A stretch of 23,716 nucleotides of DNA from an uncultured Prevotella sp. (lineage in GTDB: Bacteria; Bacteroidota; Bacteroidia; Bacteroidales; Bacteroidaceae), in NCBI GenBank assembly GCA_902495455.1, contig CABUXJ010000034.1:1-23716 (forward strand), given 5' to 3'. The notes under the pieces are model-generated. The model searched no databases. It saw only the letters and a program-made list of their open reading frames with translations, and had not been told where the DNA came from. This document shows, piece by piece, positions 8,091-14,969 of the stretch; the first letter of the stretch is position 1, and each line of letters opens with the position of its first letter. The translations under genes were made by a program, and so were the position numbers.

Positions 8091-8202
8091 ATATGTTTCT
8101 TTTGTTTACTGTAAAAGCAGCAAAATCCGTGCCGAAAAGGTTAGTCGGTACAAACGAACATAGCAAACGTCCTGTGATATCATTCCAAACTTCGGACGAG
8201 GC

Positions 8203-10296
8203 CTATTTCTTCCCGATATTTATTCTAACTCCCATATATGCCATCGCACCGTGTACGGGTCCCCATATCATTGTCGGGTCGAACGTCCGGGACCACGGAT
8301 CCGACGCACCGATAATGGGGTTCTTCTGTCGGTAGGCTGTCAGATTCTCGCCGCCGACGTAGACCGACCAGTTGCGGAACCAGCGCGTAACCTGCGCACT
8401 GAGTTGTCCGAAGGCCGGGAATGAGGTCTGCCACGACAGTGTTCCATTGTCCGTGACGTATGGCTGGGGCATGCGGCCGCCGCCGTTGAGCTGGAATGTG
8501 ACGTCGAACTGCCAACGTTCAAGCGGTGTTTTGTATGATGCCGTGAAAAGACCTTTATAGCGATTGGTCAGCGGCTTGGTCATCAGGCGGCCGCCGTAGG
8601 TACATTTGACGTCGCTCAGACGGTAGGCCGCCGTGAGCGTCAGCCCCTCGACAAGGGGATAGGTGGCGTCAATCTGCATCGTGTGGGAATAGGAACGGCC
8701 GTCGAGATTGGCGATACGTATCGCGTGAGGGTCGCTGTCGTAGTCGACGACGGCCTGATTGGAGAAGCGCGTGTAGTAATATTCGGCGTTCATCTTCAGC
8801 GTCTTGCCCCAAAGCGGAATGTTCAGAGCCGCACTCGCACCGTAGTTCCACGCCTCTTCCTGACGCAGGTCGTCAATCGTGAGGCACCGTCCGCCGGCCA
8901 ACAGATAGCTGTTTTCGGCCAAAGCGAACACCGTCCGGTAGCCCTTTCCGGCCGAAAGACGCAAACTGACAATGTCGTGGGGCATCCACTTGACATGCAC
9001 GCGGGGCGTCAGAAACGTTCCGTAAAGGCTGCTGTGGTCAGCACGCAGACCGGCCATGACCGTCAGGCGGTGGTTGAGATTGAGGGTATATTGGGCGTAG
9101 ACACCGGGAGTGGACTCATTCAAGTCAGAGTTGAGAGGATTGAGTGAAGAGGTATGATTACCTTTAAGCGACGAGCCTGTGGGAGCAGAAGCAATCCCTG
9201 AAGGATAATCAGAGCTCTGCAATCTGCCATCAGACCGCTGACCTAAAAACGATAATCCCGCCGAGAAGTTATGAACATGACCGATGTTGGTCTCAAAGAC
9301 CAGCGAGGCATAGACGTTCTTCTCGTTGATGTAGAGATGTTTCATCCCGTAGTCGGCCGTCTGCTCGTGCAGCGAAGCCGACGTGAGCAGGGCGACGTTG
9401 GTCCCGTGGTCATGGTCGAGGATGAAGGCATGCTTCATGTAACCTTCATAGCGGTCCGTGTTCTGTTCTATATTATATAATGTGTGGGGCAGGGAGGATT
9501 GGTTCTGGCCATGATTGAGCTGGCCGCCAAGCCGCCGTTCCTTCAGCCAACTGGCGCCGCCGTGGAAGATATAGTGGTCGCCGGCCCACTGCCAGCGGTT
9601 GTCCACATGCCACTGGCGCACCCGCGGCTGGTCGTAGAAGCCGTCACCGTTGCCGTCGTGTTCGTCGAAACTGTTCTCATAGTGAGTCAGGAGCACCGTG
9701 CTCAGGCGGCGGTTGAGATGGATGTTGCCCGTGATGTTGGCCTCAATGCGGCTCTTCGAGTCTCCGAAGAGATTGACCTCCATGCCGTCGGCGTCCTCCG
9801 GTTTGAGGAAATCAATGTTGATCTGGCCCGTGATGGCCTCATATCCGTTCTTCACCGACGAGCACCCCTTGGAGACAGAGATGTTCTTCATCCACGGTCC
9901 GGGAACATAGCCGAGGGCGTATGGCGATGCCGCGCCGCGATAGTTGGGGAGATTCTCGGTCAGCATCTGGACGTAGGTGCCGCTCAGTCCGAGCAGCCGG
10001 ATCTGCTTTGCACCCGTGGCGGCGTCGCTGTAACTCACATCCACCGAGGGATTGGTAGTGAAACTCTCGCCCAGATTGCAGCAGGCGGCCTTGAACAGCT
10101 CATGCCGTCCGATGCTCACGCCGTTGACCGGACCGACCATGCGCCGCATGCCGCTCTTTGACGTCACCTTGAGTTCCTTCAGTCCGTGATCTTTCGAGGT
10201 CATGCCGGAGGAGTCGGCGGCATGAACGTGCTGTGCGGCAGCGTGGCCGCAGAACAGTGCTGACAGTGCCGTCAGCATGATGGTTTTCTTCTTCAT
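8203..10296 (-). CDS. TonB-dependent outer-membrane receptor
   Basis: The 697-residue precursor has a clear signal peptide (MKKK start, cut after GHAAA). A short histidine-containing stretch (QHVHAADSSG) and a TonB-box-like LKELKVTS segment follow. The plug domain has the GLSGTYVQML and YGLGYVPG-type motifs of siderophore or metal receptors, and a 22-strand type barrel ends in GVRINIGKK. It lacks the carboxypeptidase-like N-terminal domain of SusC proteins. The ligand cannot be read from the sequence; the N-terminal histidines and the plug type suggest a metal or metal complex, as inference only. The start at 10296 is chosen for the signal peptide; the frame continues upstream through the trmB terminator, which is not coding. 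Confidence 0.88.
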   Translation of the reverse strand: MKKKTIMLTALSALFCGHAAAQHVHAADSSGMTSKDHGLKELKVTSKSGMRRMVGPVNGVSIGRHELFKAACCNLGESFTTNPSVDVSYSDAATGAKQIRLLGLSGTYVQMLTENLPNYRGAASPYALGYVPGPWMKNISVSKGCSSVKNGYEAITGQINIDFLKPEDADGMEVNLFGDSKSRIEANITGNIHLNRRLSTVLLTHYENSFDEHDGNGDGFYDQPRVRQWHVDNRWQWAGDHYIFHGGASWLKERRLGGQLNHGQNQSSLPHTLYNIEQNTDRYEGYMKHAFILDHDHGTNVALLTSASLHEQTADYGMKHLYINEKNVYASLVFETNIGHVHNFSAGLSFLGQRSDGRLQSSDYPSGIASAPTGSSLKGNHTSSLNPLNSDLNESTPGVYAQYTLNLNHRLTVMAGLRADHSSLYGTFLTPRVHVKWMPHDIVSLRLSAGKGYRTVFALAENSYLLAGGRCLTIDDLRQEEAWNYGASAALNIPLWGKTLKMNAEYYYTRFSNQAVVDYDSDPHAIRIANLDGRSYSHTMQIDATYPLVEGLTLTAAYRLSDVKCTYGGRLMTKPLTNRYKGLFTASYKTPLERWQFDVTFQLNGGGRMPQPYVTDNGTLSWQTSFPAFGQLSAQVTRWFRNWSVYVGGENLTAYRQKNPIIGASDPWSRTFDPTMIWGPVHGAMAYMGVRINIGKK

Positions 10297-10321
10297 TACC
10301 TTTCTCTTACCGTTATATAAT

Positions 10322-10356
10322 AAAAAAATGCAGGTGGAAATCGGATTTCCACCTGC
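10322..10356 (-). terminator. Intrinsic terminator of trmB
   Basis: GCAGGTGGAAATC (10330-10342) and GATTTCCACCTGC (10344-10356) form a perfect 13-bp inverted repeat. On the minus strand the stem is followed by seven T (10328 to 10322). It lies about 100 bp after the trmB stop and only 26 bp before the receptor start, so trmB transcription should end before the receptor gene. Confidence 0.85.
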
Positions 10357-10363
10357 AAAATTA
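10356..10363 (-). promoter_or_regulatory. Possible -7 element of the TonB receptor promoter
   Basis: The minus strand reads TAATTTTG here, matching TAnnTTTG. The G of this box is the complement of the outermost base of the trmB terminator stem. No TTTG at the right distance (19-21 bp) is seen, so the call is tentative. If used, transcription would begin inside the terminator stem and the receptor mRNA could not form the full hairpin. Confidence 0.35.
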
Positions 10364-10453
10364 TATATAACGTTATGCAACCCGGTTGCAAATGACGCCT
10401 CGCGGCTATCCATCCGGACGTCAATCGTCCTTCACAGGCTTCTCCACGCCGCT

Positions 10454-11224
10454 TCACCTGCTCGTGTCCAGCCCGCTGCGCTTGGGACGGTGATAGCTCC
10501 GGTAGTCGTCGAGCGGAATCTCAACGTCCGGCTCTTCAAGCACTCCGGCGTGGGGAAGTCTGAACTTCATATAGCGTATGTTCAGCCCGCGCTCCATCCA
10601 CATCGCCTCATAATAGGTCTGGATGGAGAGTATCTTGCGCGTTTCGTCGTCGATGCCGTCCGTGTGGTAGAGGTCTTCCGTGCGGAAGAGCAACGGCAGA
10701 CGGTTGTGCTCCACCATATAGGTGGTGTATGTGAAAAGGAAGTTGGAGTCGGTCTTCAGATGGATTGTGCCCCCGTCGGTGAGGAAACGGCGGTAGCGCT
10801 CCATGAACGACGTGCTCGAAAGCCGCTTCCGGGGGTTCTTCATCTGCGGATCGCTGAACGTCAGCCATATCTCCTGCACCTCGCCGGGAGCGAAGAAACG
10901 GTCGATTATCTCGATGTTCGTGCGCAGGAACGCCACGTTCTTCAGCCCCTCGCGAAGGGCCTCGGTCGCTCCCGTCCACATCCGCGCGCCCTTGATGTCG
11001 ACTCCGATGAAATTGACTTCCGGGTAGAGGCGCGCCAGTCCGACGGTATATTCGCCCTTGCCGCAGCCCAGCTCCAGCACGATGGGGTTGTCGTTATGGA
11101 AATAGTCCTCGCGCCAACGGCCCTTCATCTCAAACGGCACCTGCTCGACGACGGAGTAAGGATACTGAAAAACATTCTCATATCTCGCCATGTCGGCGAA
11201 CTTCTCTAACTTACCTTTGCTCAT
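10454..11224 (-). CDS. trmB: tRNA (guanine-N7-)-methyltransferase TrmB
   Basis: TrmB uses S-adenosylmethionine to make m7G46 in the variable loop of tRNAs. The 256-residue protein has the class I methyltransferase motif LELGCGKGEY at about 50-59, the acidic VDIKG segment after the second strand and the FSDPQMKNPRKR segment. This last corresponds to the FPDPWxKxRH motif of E. coli TrmB and takes part in catalysis. The start at 11224 (MSKGKLEKF) is preferred to the ATG 24 bp upstream: the upstream residues are unlike the family, and the preferred start lies 21 bp after a good -7 box. A strong terminator follows the gene. Confidence 0.93.
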   Translation of the reverse strand: MSKGKLEKFADMARYENVFQYPYSVVEQVPFEMKGRWREDYFHNDNPIVLELGCGKGEYTVGLARLYPEVNFIGVDIKGARMWTGATEALREGLKNVAFLRTNIEIIDRFFAPGEVQEIWLTFSDPQMKNPRKRLSSTSFMERYRRFLTDGGTIHLKTDSNFLFTYTTYMVEHNRLPLLFRTEDLYHTDGIDDETRKILSIQTYYEAMWMERGLNIRYMKFRLPHAGVLEEPDVEIPLDDYRSYHRPKRSGLDTSR

Positions 11225-11245
11225 ATAAGTATGTATAAACTGCTG

Positions 11246-11253
11246 CAAAGGTA
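11246..11253 (-). promoter_or_regulatory. -7 promoter element of trmB
   Basis: The minus strand reads TACCTTTG, an exact match to TAnnTTTG, ending 21 bp before the preferred trmB start. The -33 region has only a weak TTTC-like match at the expected distance. Confidence 0.6.
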
Positions 11254-11317
11254 ATGGAAAAATCCGGGAAACGACTTAAATTTAATGGATTATAATTATT
11301 TACCGGACACCAATATC

Positions 11318-11366
11318 AAAAAAATGCTGATTTAGGAAACCACACATCGGTTTCCTAAATCAGCAT
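11318..11366 (-). terminator. Intrinsic terminator of the DUF975 gene
   Basis: ATGCTGATTTAGGAAAC (11324-11340) and GTTTCCTAAATCAGCAT (11350-11366) form a perfect 17-bp stem around a 9-nt loop. On the minus strand the stem is followed directly by a run of T (11323-11318). It lies about 40 bp after the stop of the DUF975 gene. Confidence 0.9.
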
Positions 11367-11403
11367 CATTACAAGCCCATCTGACTATAACAGTCACGCA
11401 AGA

Positions 11404-12030
11404 TTATTCCTCCAATGCGACGTCATATCCCTCCTGCTCTTTCTTCAGGTCCTCATAGAAGTGAGCATGGGCCGTGAACTGATATGGATAGAGGAACAGA
11501 AAACCGATACCGAGAGTAAGGAAACTGAGTATCGCCCAACCGATAAGGCTCAGGTCAAGCATGAAAAGATCCATCTTGTGGCCTTCCATCATCTTCATGC
11601 TCTTCTCGATGGCCTCGTTGTTCTTCATGTTCGGGTTGTCCCTCAGAATGTAGGGAGTCATCATGTAGGAATACTGCTTGATCACTCCGGGGACAATAAG
11701 CAACAACGTCCAAAGCACCGTATAGAGACCGACAAGGAATGTGGTCGTGAAGATGCGGCCGTACTCCTTGAAACCGTCAAACAACTGGCCGTATGACGTA
11801 GCCTCGCCACGGGCTATGTCGAGAAAGAACACGGTGAAACCCCATGTCAACGGCAACAGGATAAGGTACCACAGATTTCCCACATTAGCCTCTGACGAGC
11901 CGGCGATATCGACGACAAACGCCGGGACATAAAACACCAGCACAAACACCAGCGTTGCGATTGCGCCTTTAGCCCACTCTCCTGAGAGCGATTCGATTGC
12001 TCTGTCCTTGTAAACTTTGATTGATTCCAT
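11404..12030 (-). CDS. DUF975-family integral membrane protein
   Basis: The 208-residue protein has about five hydrophobic membrane segments (near 24-44, 53-72, 94-118, 153-170 and 172-185). Its core matches the DUF975 pattern: a VPGVIKQYSYMMTPYIL segment, then a charged stretch with EAIEKSMKMMEGHK, then LSLIGWAILSFLTLGIGFLFLYP split over the last helices. The C-terminal tail is acidic and cytoplasmic in style. The function of the family is not established, and nothing in the neighbourhood hints at a partner. It has its own promoter-like box upstream and a strong terminator downstream, so it is probably transcribed alone. Confidence 0.85.
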   Translation of the reverse strand: MESIKVYKDRAIESLSGEWAKGAIATLVFVLVFYVPAFVVDIAGSSEANVGNLWYLILLPLTWGFTVFFLDIARGEATSYGQLFDGFKEYGRIFTTTFLVGLYTVLWTLLLIVPGVIKQYSYMMTPYILRDNPNMKNNEAIEKSMKMMEGHKMDLFMLDLSLIGWAILSFLTLGIGFLFLYPYQFTAHAHFYEDLKKEQEGYDVALEE

Positions 12031-12077
12031 AATATACGTATTATTTGATTAATAGATTTTTGTTTCATTATTATTTA

Positions 12078-12085
12078 CAAATGTA
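12078..12085 (-). promoter_or_regulatory. -7 promoter element of the DUF975 gene
   Basis: The minus strand reads TACATTTG, an exact TAnnTTTG match, 47 bp before the start codon. No good TTTG is present 19-21 bp further upstream. Confidence 0.5.
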
Positions 12086-12154
12086 GATACAATTTGTTAA
12101 TTTACCCTCCCTCGAATCGTTATATTATGTTAACAGCTGCTTTTTTCATAAACG

Positions 12155-12192
12155 AAAAAGGGAAGCGGAGACTCTGCATCCGCTTCCTTTTT
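12155..12192. terminator. Terminator of ilvE (possibly bidirectional)
   Basis: GGAAGCGGA (12161-12169) pairs with TCCGCTTCC (12179-12187) around a 9-nt loop. Runs of A (12155-12159) and T (12188-12192) give a T tail on both strands. It lies about 30 bp after the ilvE stop on the minus strand. Confidence 0.85.
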
Positions 12193-12221
12193 ATATTTAT
12201 ATAGAAGGTATATGTCGATTC

Positions 12222-13244
12222 TTACTCTATCACCACCGTTGTCCAGCCGTGGCGGTCCTCGACCGTGCCATACTGGATGCCGCGCAGCGTGTCGTAGAGC
12301 TTGCGCGAGATGGGGCCGGGCTGTCCGTCAGCGCTGAAGGTGTAGCGTTTGCCTTTGTCGAGGTCGTCGATGTAGGAGATAGGTGATATGACGGCCGCCG
12401 TGCCGCACGCGCCGGCTTCCTCGAATGTCTCAAGCTCCTCTTCGGGTATGGGACGGCGTTCGACCTTCATGCCAAGGTCCTCGGCCACCTGCATGAGGCT
12501 CTTGTTGGTGATGCTGGGCAGGATGGAGGTCGACTCAGGTGTGACGTAAGTGTTGTCCTTGATACCGAAGAAGTTGGCTGCACCACACTCGTCGATATAC
12601 TTCTTCTCCTTTGCGTCGAGGTAGAACTCACAGGCGTAGCCCTTCTCGTGAGCCAGATTGTTGGCATAGAGCGACGCCGCATAGTTGCCGCCGACCTTAT
12701 AGCGTCCCGTGCCGAGCGGCGCCGAGCGGTCGTAGTCGCGTATGATGACGTATGGATTGGTCGAAAATCCGCCCTTGAAGTAAGGTCCTACGGGTGTCAC
12801 AAAGATGATGAAGAGGTATTCCTTGGCGGGATGGACGCCCACCTGCGCCGACATGCCGACGAGCAGCGGACGTATGTAGAGCGTGGCTCCGCTTTCGTAG
12901 GTCGGGATGTACTCCTGGTTGAGACGCACGACCTTCTTGACCATCTCCGTGAAGAGTTCCGTCGGGACCTCGGGCATGAGTATGCCGCGGCAGGTGCTCT
13001 GCAGTCGGGCGGCGTTCTCCTCGACACGGAAAACGCGCACCTTGCCGTCGGGACAGCGGTAGGCCTTCAGGCCCTCGAAGGCTTCCTGACCGTAGTGGAG
13101 GCAGGTAGCGGCCATGTGCATGTTGATATACTCTTCGGAGCACACTTCGATTTCGCCCCATTTTCCGTCGCGATAGTAGCAGCGCACGTTATAATCAGTC
13201 TTCCGATAACCGAAAGAAAGGTTTGACCAATCTAAGTTCTTCAT
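12222..13244 (-). CDS. ilvE: Branched-chain amino acid aminotransferase
   Basis: This PLP enzyme transfers amino groups between glutamate and the keto acids of leucine, isoleucine and valine. The 340-residue protein has the class IV aminotransferase fold: the HYGQEAFEGLKAYR segment (50-63), IRPLL at about 124-128, the cofactor lysine at about K183 in GRYKVGGNYAASL and the DECGAANFF segment. Its length and motifs fit the large (about 340-residue) branched-chain group, not D-amino acid transaminases. The start at 13244 is chosen because the 24 extra upstream residues of the open frame overlap a promoter. It is followed by a clear terminator and appears to be a single-gene unit. Confidence 0.95.
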   Translation of the reverse strand: MKNLDWSNLSFGYRKTDYNVRCYYRDGKWGEIEVCSEEYINMHMAATCLHYGQEAFEGLKAYRCPDGKVRVFRVEENAARLQSTCRGILMPEVPTELFTEMVKKVVRLNQEYIPTYESGATLYIRPLLVGMSAQVGVHPAKEYLFIIFVTPVGPYFKGGFSTNPYVIIRDYDRSAPLGTGRYKVGGNYAASLYANNLAHEKGYACEFYLDAKEKKYIDECGAANFFGIKDNTYVTPESTSILPSITNKSLMQVAEDLGMKVERRPIPEEELETFEEAGACGTAAVISPISYIDDLDKGKRYTFSADGQPGPISRKLYDTLRGIQYGTVEDRHGWTTVVIE

Positions 13245-13282
13245 AATGAATATGGTTTTACGTTTATGTCCTTGATGTGTTG

Positions 13283-13313
13283 CAAAAATACACAAAATAT
13301 TGCTTTCGCGCAA
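13283..13313 (-). promoter_or_regulatory. Promoter of ilvE
   Basis: The minus strand reads TTG (13313-13311), then 20 bp, then TATTTTTG (13290-13283), close to the Bacteroidota consensus. It ends 38 bp before the ilvE ATG. Confidence 0.6.
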
Positions 13314-13617
13314 CAAATTGACAATAAAAATGCTGCTTCAGCCGCTTTTTTATAATCTCGCGAGGAGTCTGCCGAAATCCCGCAAAAGTCACCCGACGCT
13401 CCCGCCGGATGGCTGCTGTCCGGTCGCAGGACAACCGCAAATTGTTAAAAACTCGGAATTAATCTGACAAAAAGCCTCAATTTTAACATAAATTCTGCAG
13501 CAAGCCGTACCTCGGTATCAAATATGCGAGTTTTGCGCGTGCATCTTTTTCTTCCTGAGCTACAATATGTTACGGCGAAATTCAGCCAAGTGTGCAACTT
13601 TTTCGCGGATTTTTCCG
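13314..13617. other. Non-coding stretch upstream of ilvE
   Basis: No supported gene was found here. The composition swings between AT-rich and GC-rich. A weak inverted repeat, TGTTAAAA (13443-13450) with TTTTAACA (13481-13488), encloses 30 bp. Nothing else was recognised. Confidence 0.5.
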
Positions 13618-13726
13618 TGCCGTAAGGGCCCCGCGGGGTTGCAACGGGGCGCTCGTTGCATCACGACGTCGCCCCCGCGGCGAGTCAATAAGCATGCCGT
13701 TGCAACCCCGCGGGGCCCTTACGGCA
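13618..13726. repeat. GC-rich perfect inverted repeat, copy B
   Basis: Arms of 30 bp (13618-13647 and 13697-13726) are exact reverse complements and enclose 49 bp. The arms contain CCGTAAGGGCCCCGCGG and GTTGCAACGG. They share the CGTAAGGGCCCCGCG and GTTGCAACGGGGC blocks with copy A at 145-245. A T-rich stretch follows (13737-13744). Open frames across it translate the repeat and are not supported as genes. Confidence 0.9.
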
Positions 13727-13744
13727 AGACTACAACATTTTTTT

Positions 13745-14064
13745 CGTCGGAAAATGACGGCCGAATGACGAAATCGGGGCGTCGCCGCCATTTTTTTCGC
13801 GCGATTTTCGTGTGTTAAATTTGTGATATTATTATGACAAGACGGATGGCGTTCCGATTCTTTTCATTCACGTTTGATTGTTGAGCGGCAAACCAGTATT
13901 TGGCTTCAAAACATGTCGATTGCCTGACCCTGCGCCTCTTTTTCACCTTATTTTTGGCCTTCTCGCTTTTTTTTATTAATTTTGAGGCTTGAAAACATCC
14001 ACATCCAAAAAGTGGGACTGTGTCGGATAACTGCAGAGACCAATGTCCAAACACGGTGAAGACG
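13745..14064. other. Non-coding stretch between the two repeat types
   Basis: There is no supported gene here. Several long T runs occur (for example at 13791-13797 and 13968-13976). Short open frames on both strands have poor, biased translations and no start context. The stretch separates the GC-rich inverted repeat from the DUF559-associated repeat. Confidence 0.45.
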
Positions 14065-14126
14065 AACCACCCCTAACCCCTCCTTAGAAAGGAGGGGACT
14101 AAGATTAGCCCACTTAAAGATTTCTA
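14065..14126 (-). repeat. 61-bp hairpin repeat, copy 1 (left flank of DUF559 gene)
   Basis: Read on the minus strand this is a head (GAAATCTTTAAG), then TAGT, then a hairpin CCCCTCCTT/AAGGAGGGG (plus-strand 14077-14097) and the tail TTAGGGGTGGTT. It matches the copies at 14819-14879, 23302-23363 and 23410-23471 over nearly its full length. The tail points away from the DUF559 gene. Confidence 0.85.
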
Positions 14127-14197
14127 CAGGCAATGTGCGTTGGAATAACAAAACAGAAATTTCAACAGGCAATGTACGTTGGAATAACAAAACTGAA
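14120..14197 (+). repeat. 39-bp direct repeat, two copies
   Basis: The 39-bp units 14120-14158 and 14159-14197 are adjacent and differ at only about three positions. Each contains GGCAATGTRCGTTGGAATAA and AACAAAAC. They fill the space between the left hairpin repeat and the DUF559 gene leader. Confidence 0.85.
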
Positions 14198-14266
14198 TGA
14201 TGTGGAAAACAAGAAAAGAAATAAAGTGGAACAAAGTGCATTAAAAATCATTGACCATATATAACC

Positions 14267-14683
14267 ATGTCATACAAGCAAGGGAAGTCTAATGCACATG
14301 AACAAAAGTATCTGCGCAGGACTCTGCGCAACACTGCAACAGCCGCCGAGTGCATACTTTGGAGACGCATCAGCGGAAAGAAAGCGGAAGGGCTCAAATT
14401 CCGAAGACAGCATGGCATCGGACCATACGTCATGGACTTCTATTGCCCGGAATTATTGCTTTGCATAGAAATTGACGGGGATGTCCATAAGAACAGGGAT
14501 ACGGGACTCCACGACGCCATACGAACAAAATACCTCAACAGCAATGGTATAACCGTACTAAGATTTGACAACGATATTGTATATCAAAATATTGAATACA
14601 TCGTCGATTGCATCAGGCAATTCAAGGAAAGGCATTACAGAAGCAAAGACATAAAAGACCAAGAAGGCACAACAAGTCCTTAA
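14267..14683 (+). CDS. DUF559-family endonuclease-like protein
   Basis: The 138-residue protein matches the DUF559 pattern. It has an N-terminal LRRTLRNTATAAECILWRRI helix region (about 16-35), then GLKFRRQHGIGPYVMDFY (42-59), then a strand ending in E68-I-D70-G. The C-terminal part has VLRFDNDIVYQN and a final helix. D57, E68 and D70 could form the metal site of a PD-(D/E)xK nuclease, as in the related Vsr mismatch endonucleases; the activity is inferred. It is the only gene in about 1.7 kb of repeats, and inverted copies of a 61-bp hairpin element flank it on both sides. No TAnnTTTG promoter was found. Whether the protein acts on those repeats is open. Confidence 0.85.
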   Translation: MSYKQGKSNAHEQKYLRRTLRNTATAAECILWRRISGKKAEGLKFRRQHGIGPYVMDFYCPELLLCIEIDGDVHKNRDTGLHDAIRTKYLNSNGITVLRFDNDIVYQNIEYIVDCIRQFKERHYRSKDIKDQEGTTSP

Positions 14684-14728
14684 ACAGACCAACCGCAAAA
14701 GTCTTCGAGTAAACTAATTCCAATTAAA

Positions 14729-14848
14729 GGAATTCTTCAAGCAGGTAATCCCAGTGCGGGAGGTCTTCAAGCAGATAATCTCTGTACGGGAAATCTTTAA
14801 GCAGGTAATCTCAGTGCGGGAAGTCTTTAAGCAGGTAATCTCAGTCCC
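14729..14848 (+). repeat. 30-bp tandem repeat, four units
   Basis: Four units of exactly 30 bp start at 14729, 14759, 14789 and 14819, with the pattern GGAARTCTTYAAGCAGGTAA then TCYCAGTGCG. The last unit runs straight into the CCCCTCCTT hairpin, so each unit equals the head half of the 61-bp hairpin repeat. A degenerate fifth unit may lie at 14697-14728. There are no unique spacers, so it is not a CRISPR array. Confidence 0.9.
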
Positions 14849-14879
14849 CTCCTTTTTAAGGAGGGGTTAGGGGTGGTTA
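14819..14879 (+). repeat. 61-bp hairpin repeat, copy 2 (right flank of DUF559 gene)
   Basis: The head GGAAGTCTTTAAG is followed by AGTCCCC, the hairpin CCCCTCCTT-TTT-AAGGAGGGG (14846-14866) and the tail TTAGGGGTGGTTA. It is inverted relative to copy 1, so the two tails are the outer ends of an 815-bp segment carrying the DUF559 gene. Confidence 0.88.
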
Positions 14880-14923
14880 GACATACACATGTCAGACTAA
14901 GGTTAGACATACACATGTCAGAC
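14875..14923 (+). repeat. 23-bp direct repeat upstream of parC
   Basis: A 23-bp sequence starting GGTTAGACATACACATGTCA occurs exactly at 14875-14897 and again at 14901-14923. Each copy contains the small inverted repeat GACAT/ATGTC. The first copy overlaps the tail of the hairpin repeat. Confidence 0.85.
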
Positions 14924-14969
14924 ATGCATATATATATTACACGAACGAACAAGCAAGTAAACAAATATC

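Noticed and set aside
13567..13818. Open frames on both strands across the 30-bp inverted repeat
   Set aside because: Both translate the palindromic element and match the type of false frame seen at 101-403; there is no promoter or protein-like composition.
13948..14241. Minus-strand open frame of 97 residues
   Set aside because: It contains a duplicated peptide only because it crosses the 39-bp direct repeat, and it also crosses the hairpin repeat.
14729..14848. Possible CRISPR array
   Set aside because: The 30-bp units are directly adjacent with no unique spacers and no cas genes nearby; the units equal half of another repeat in the window.
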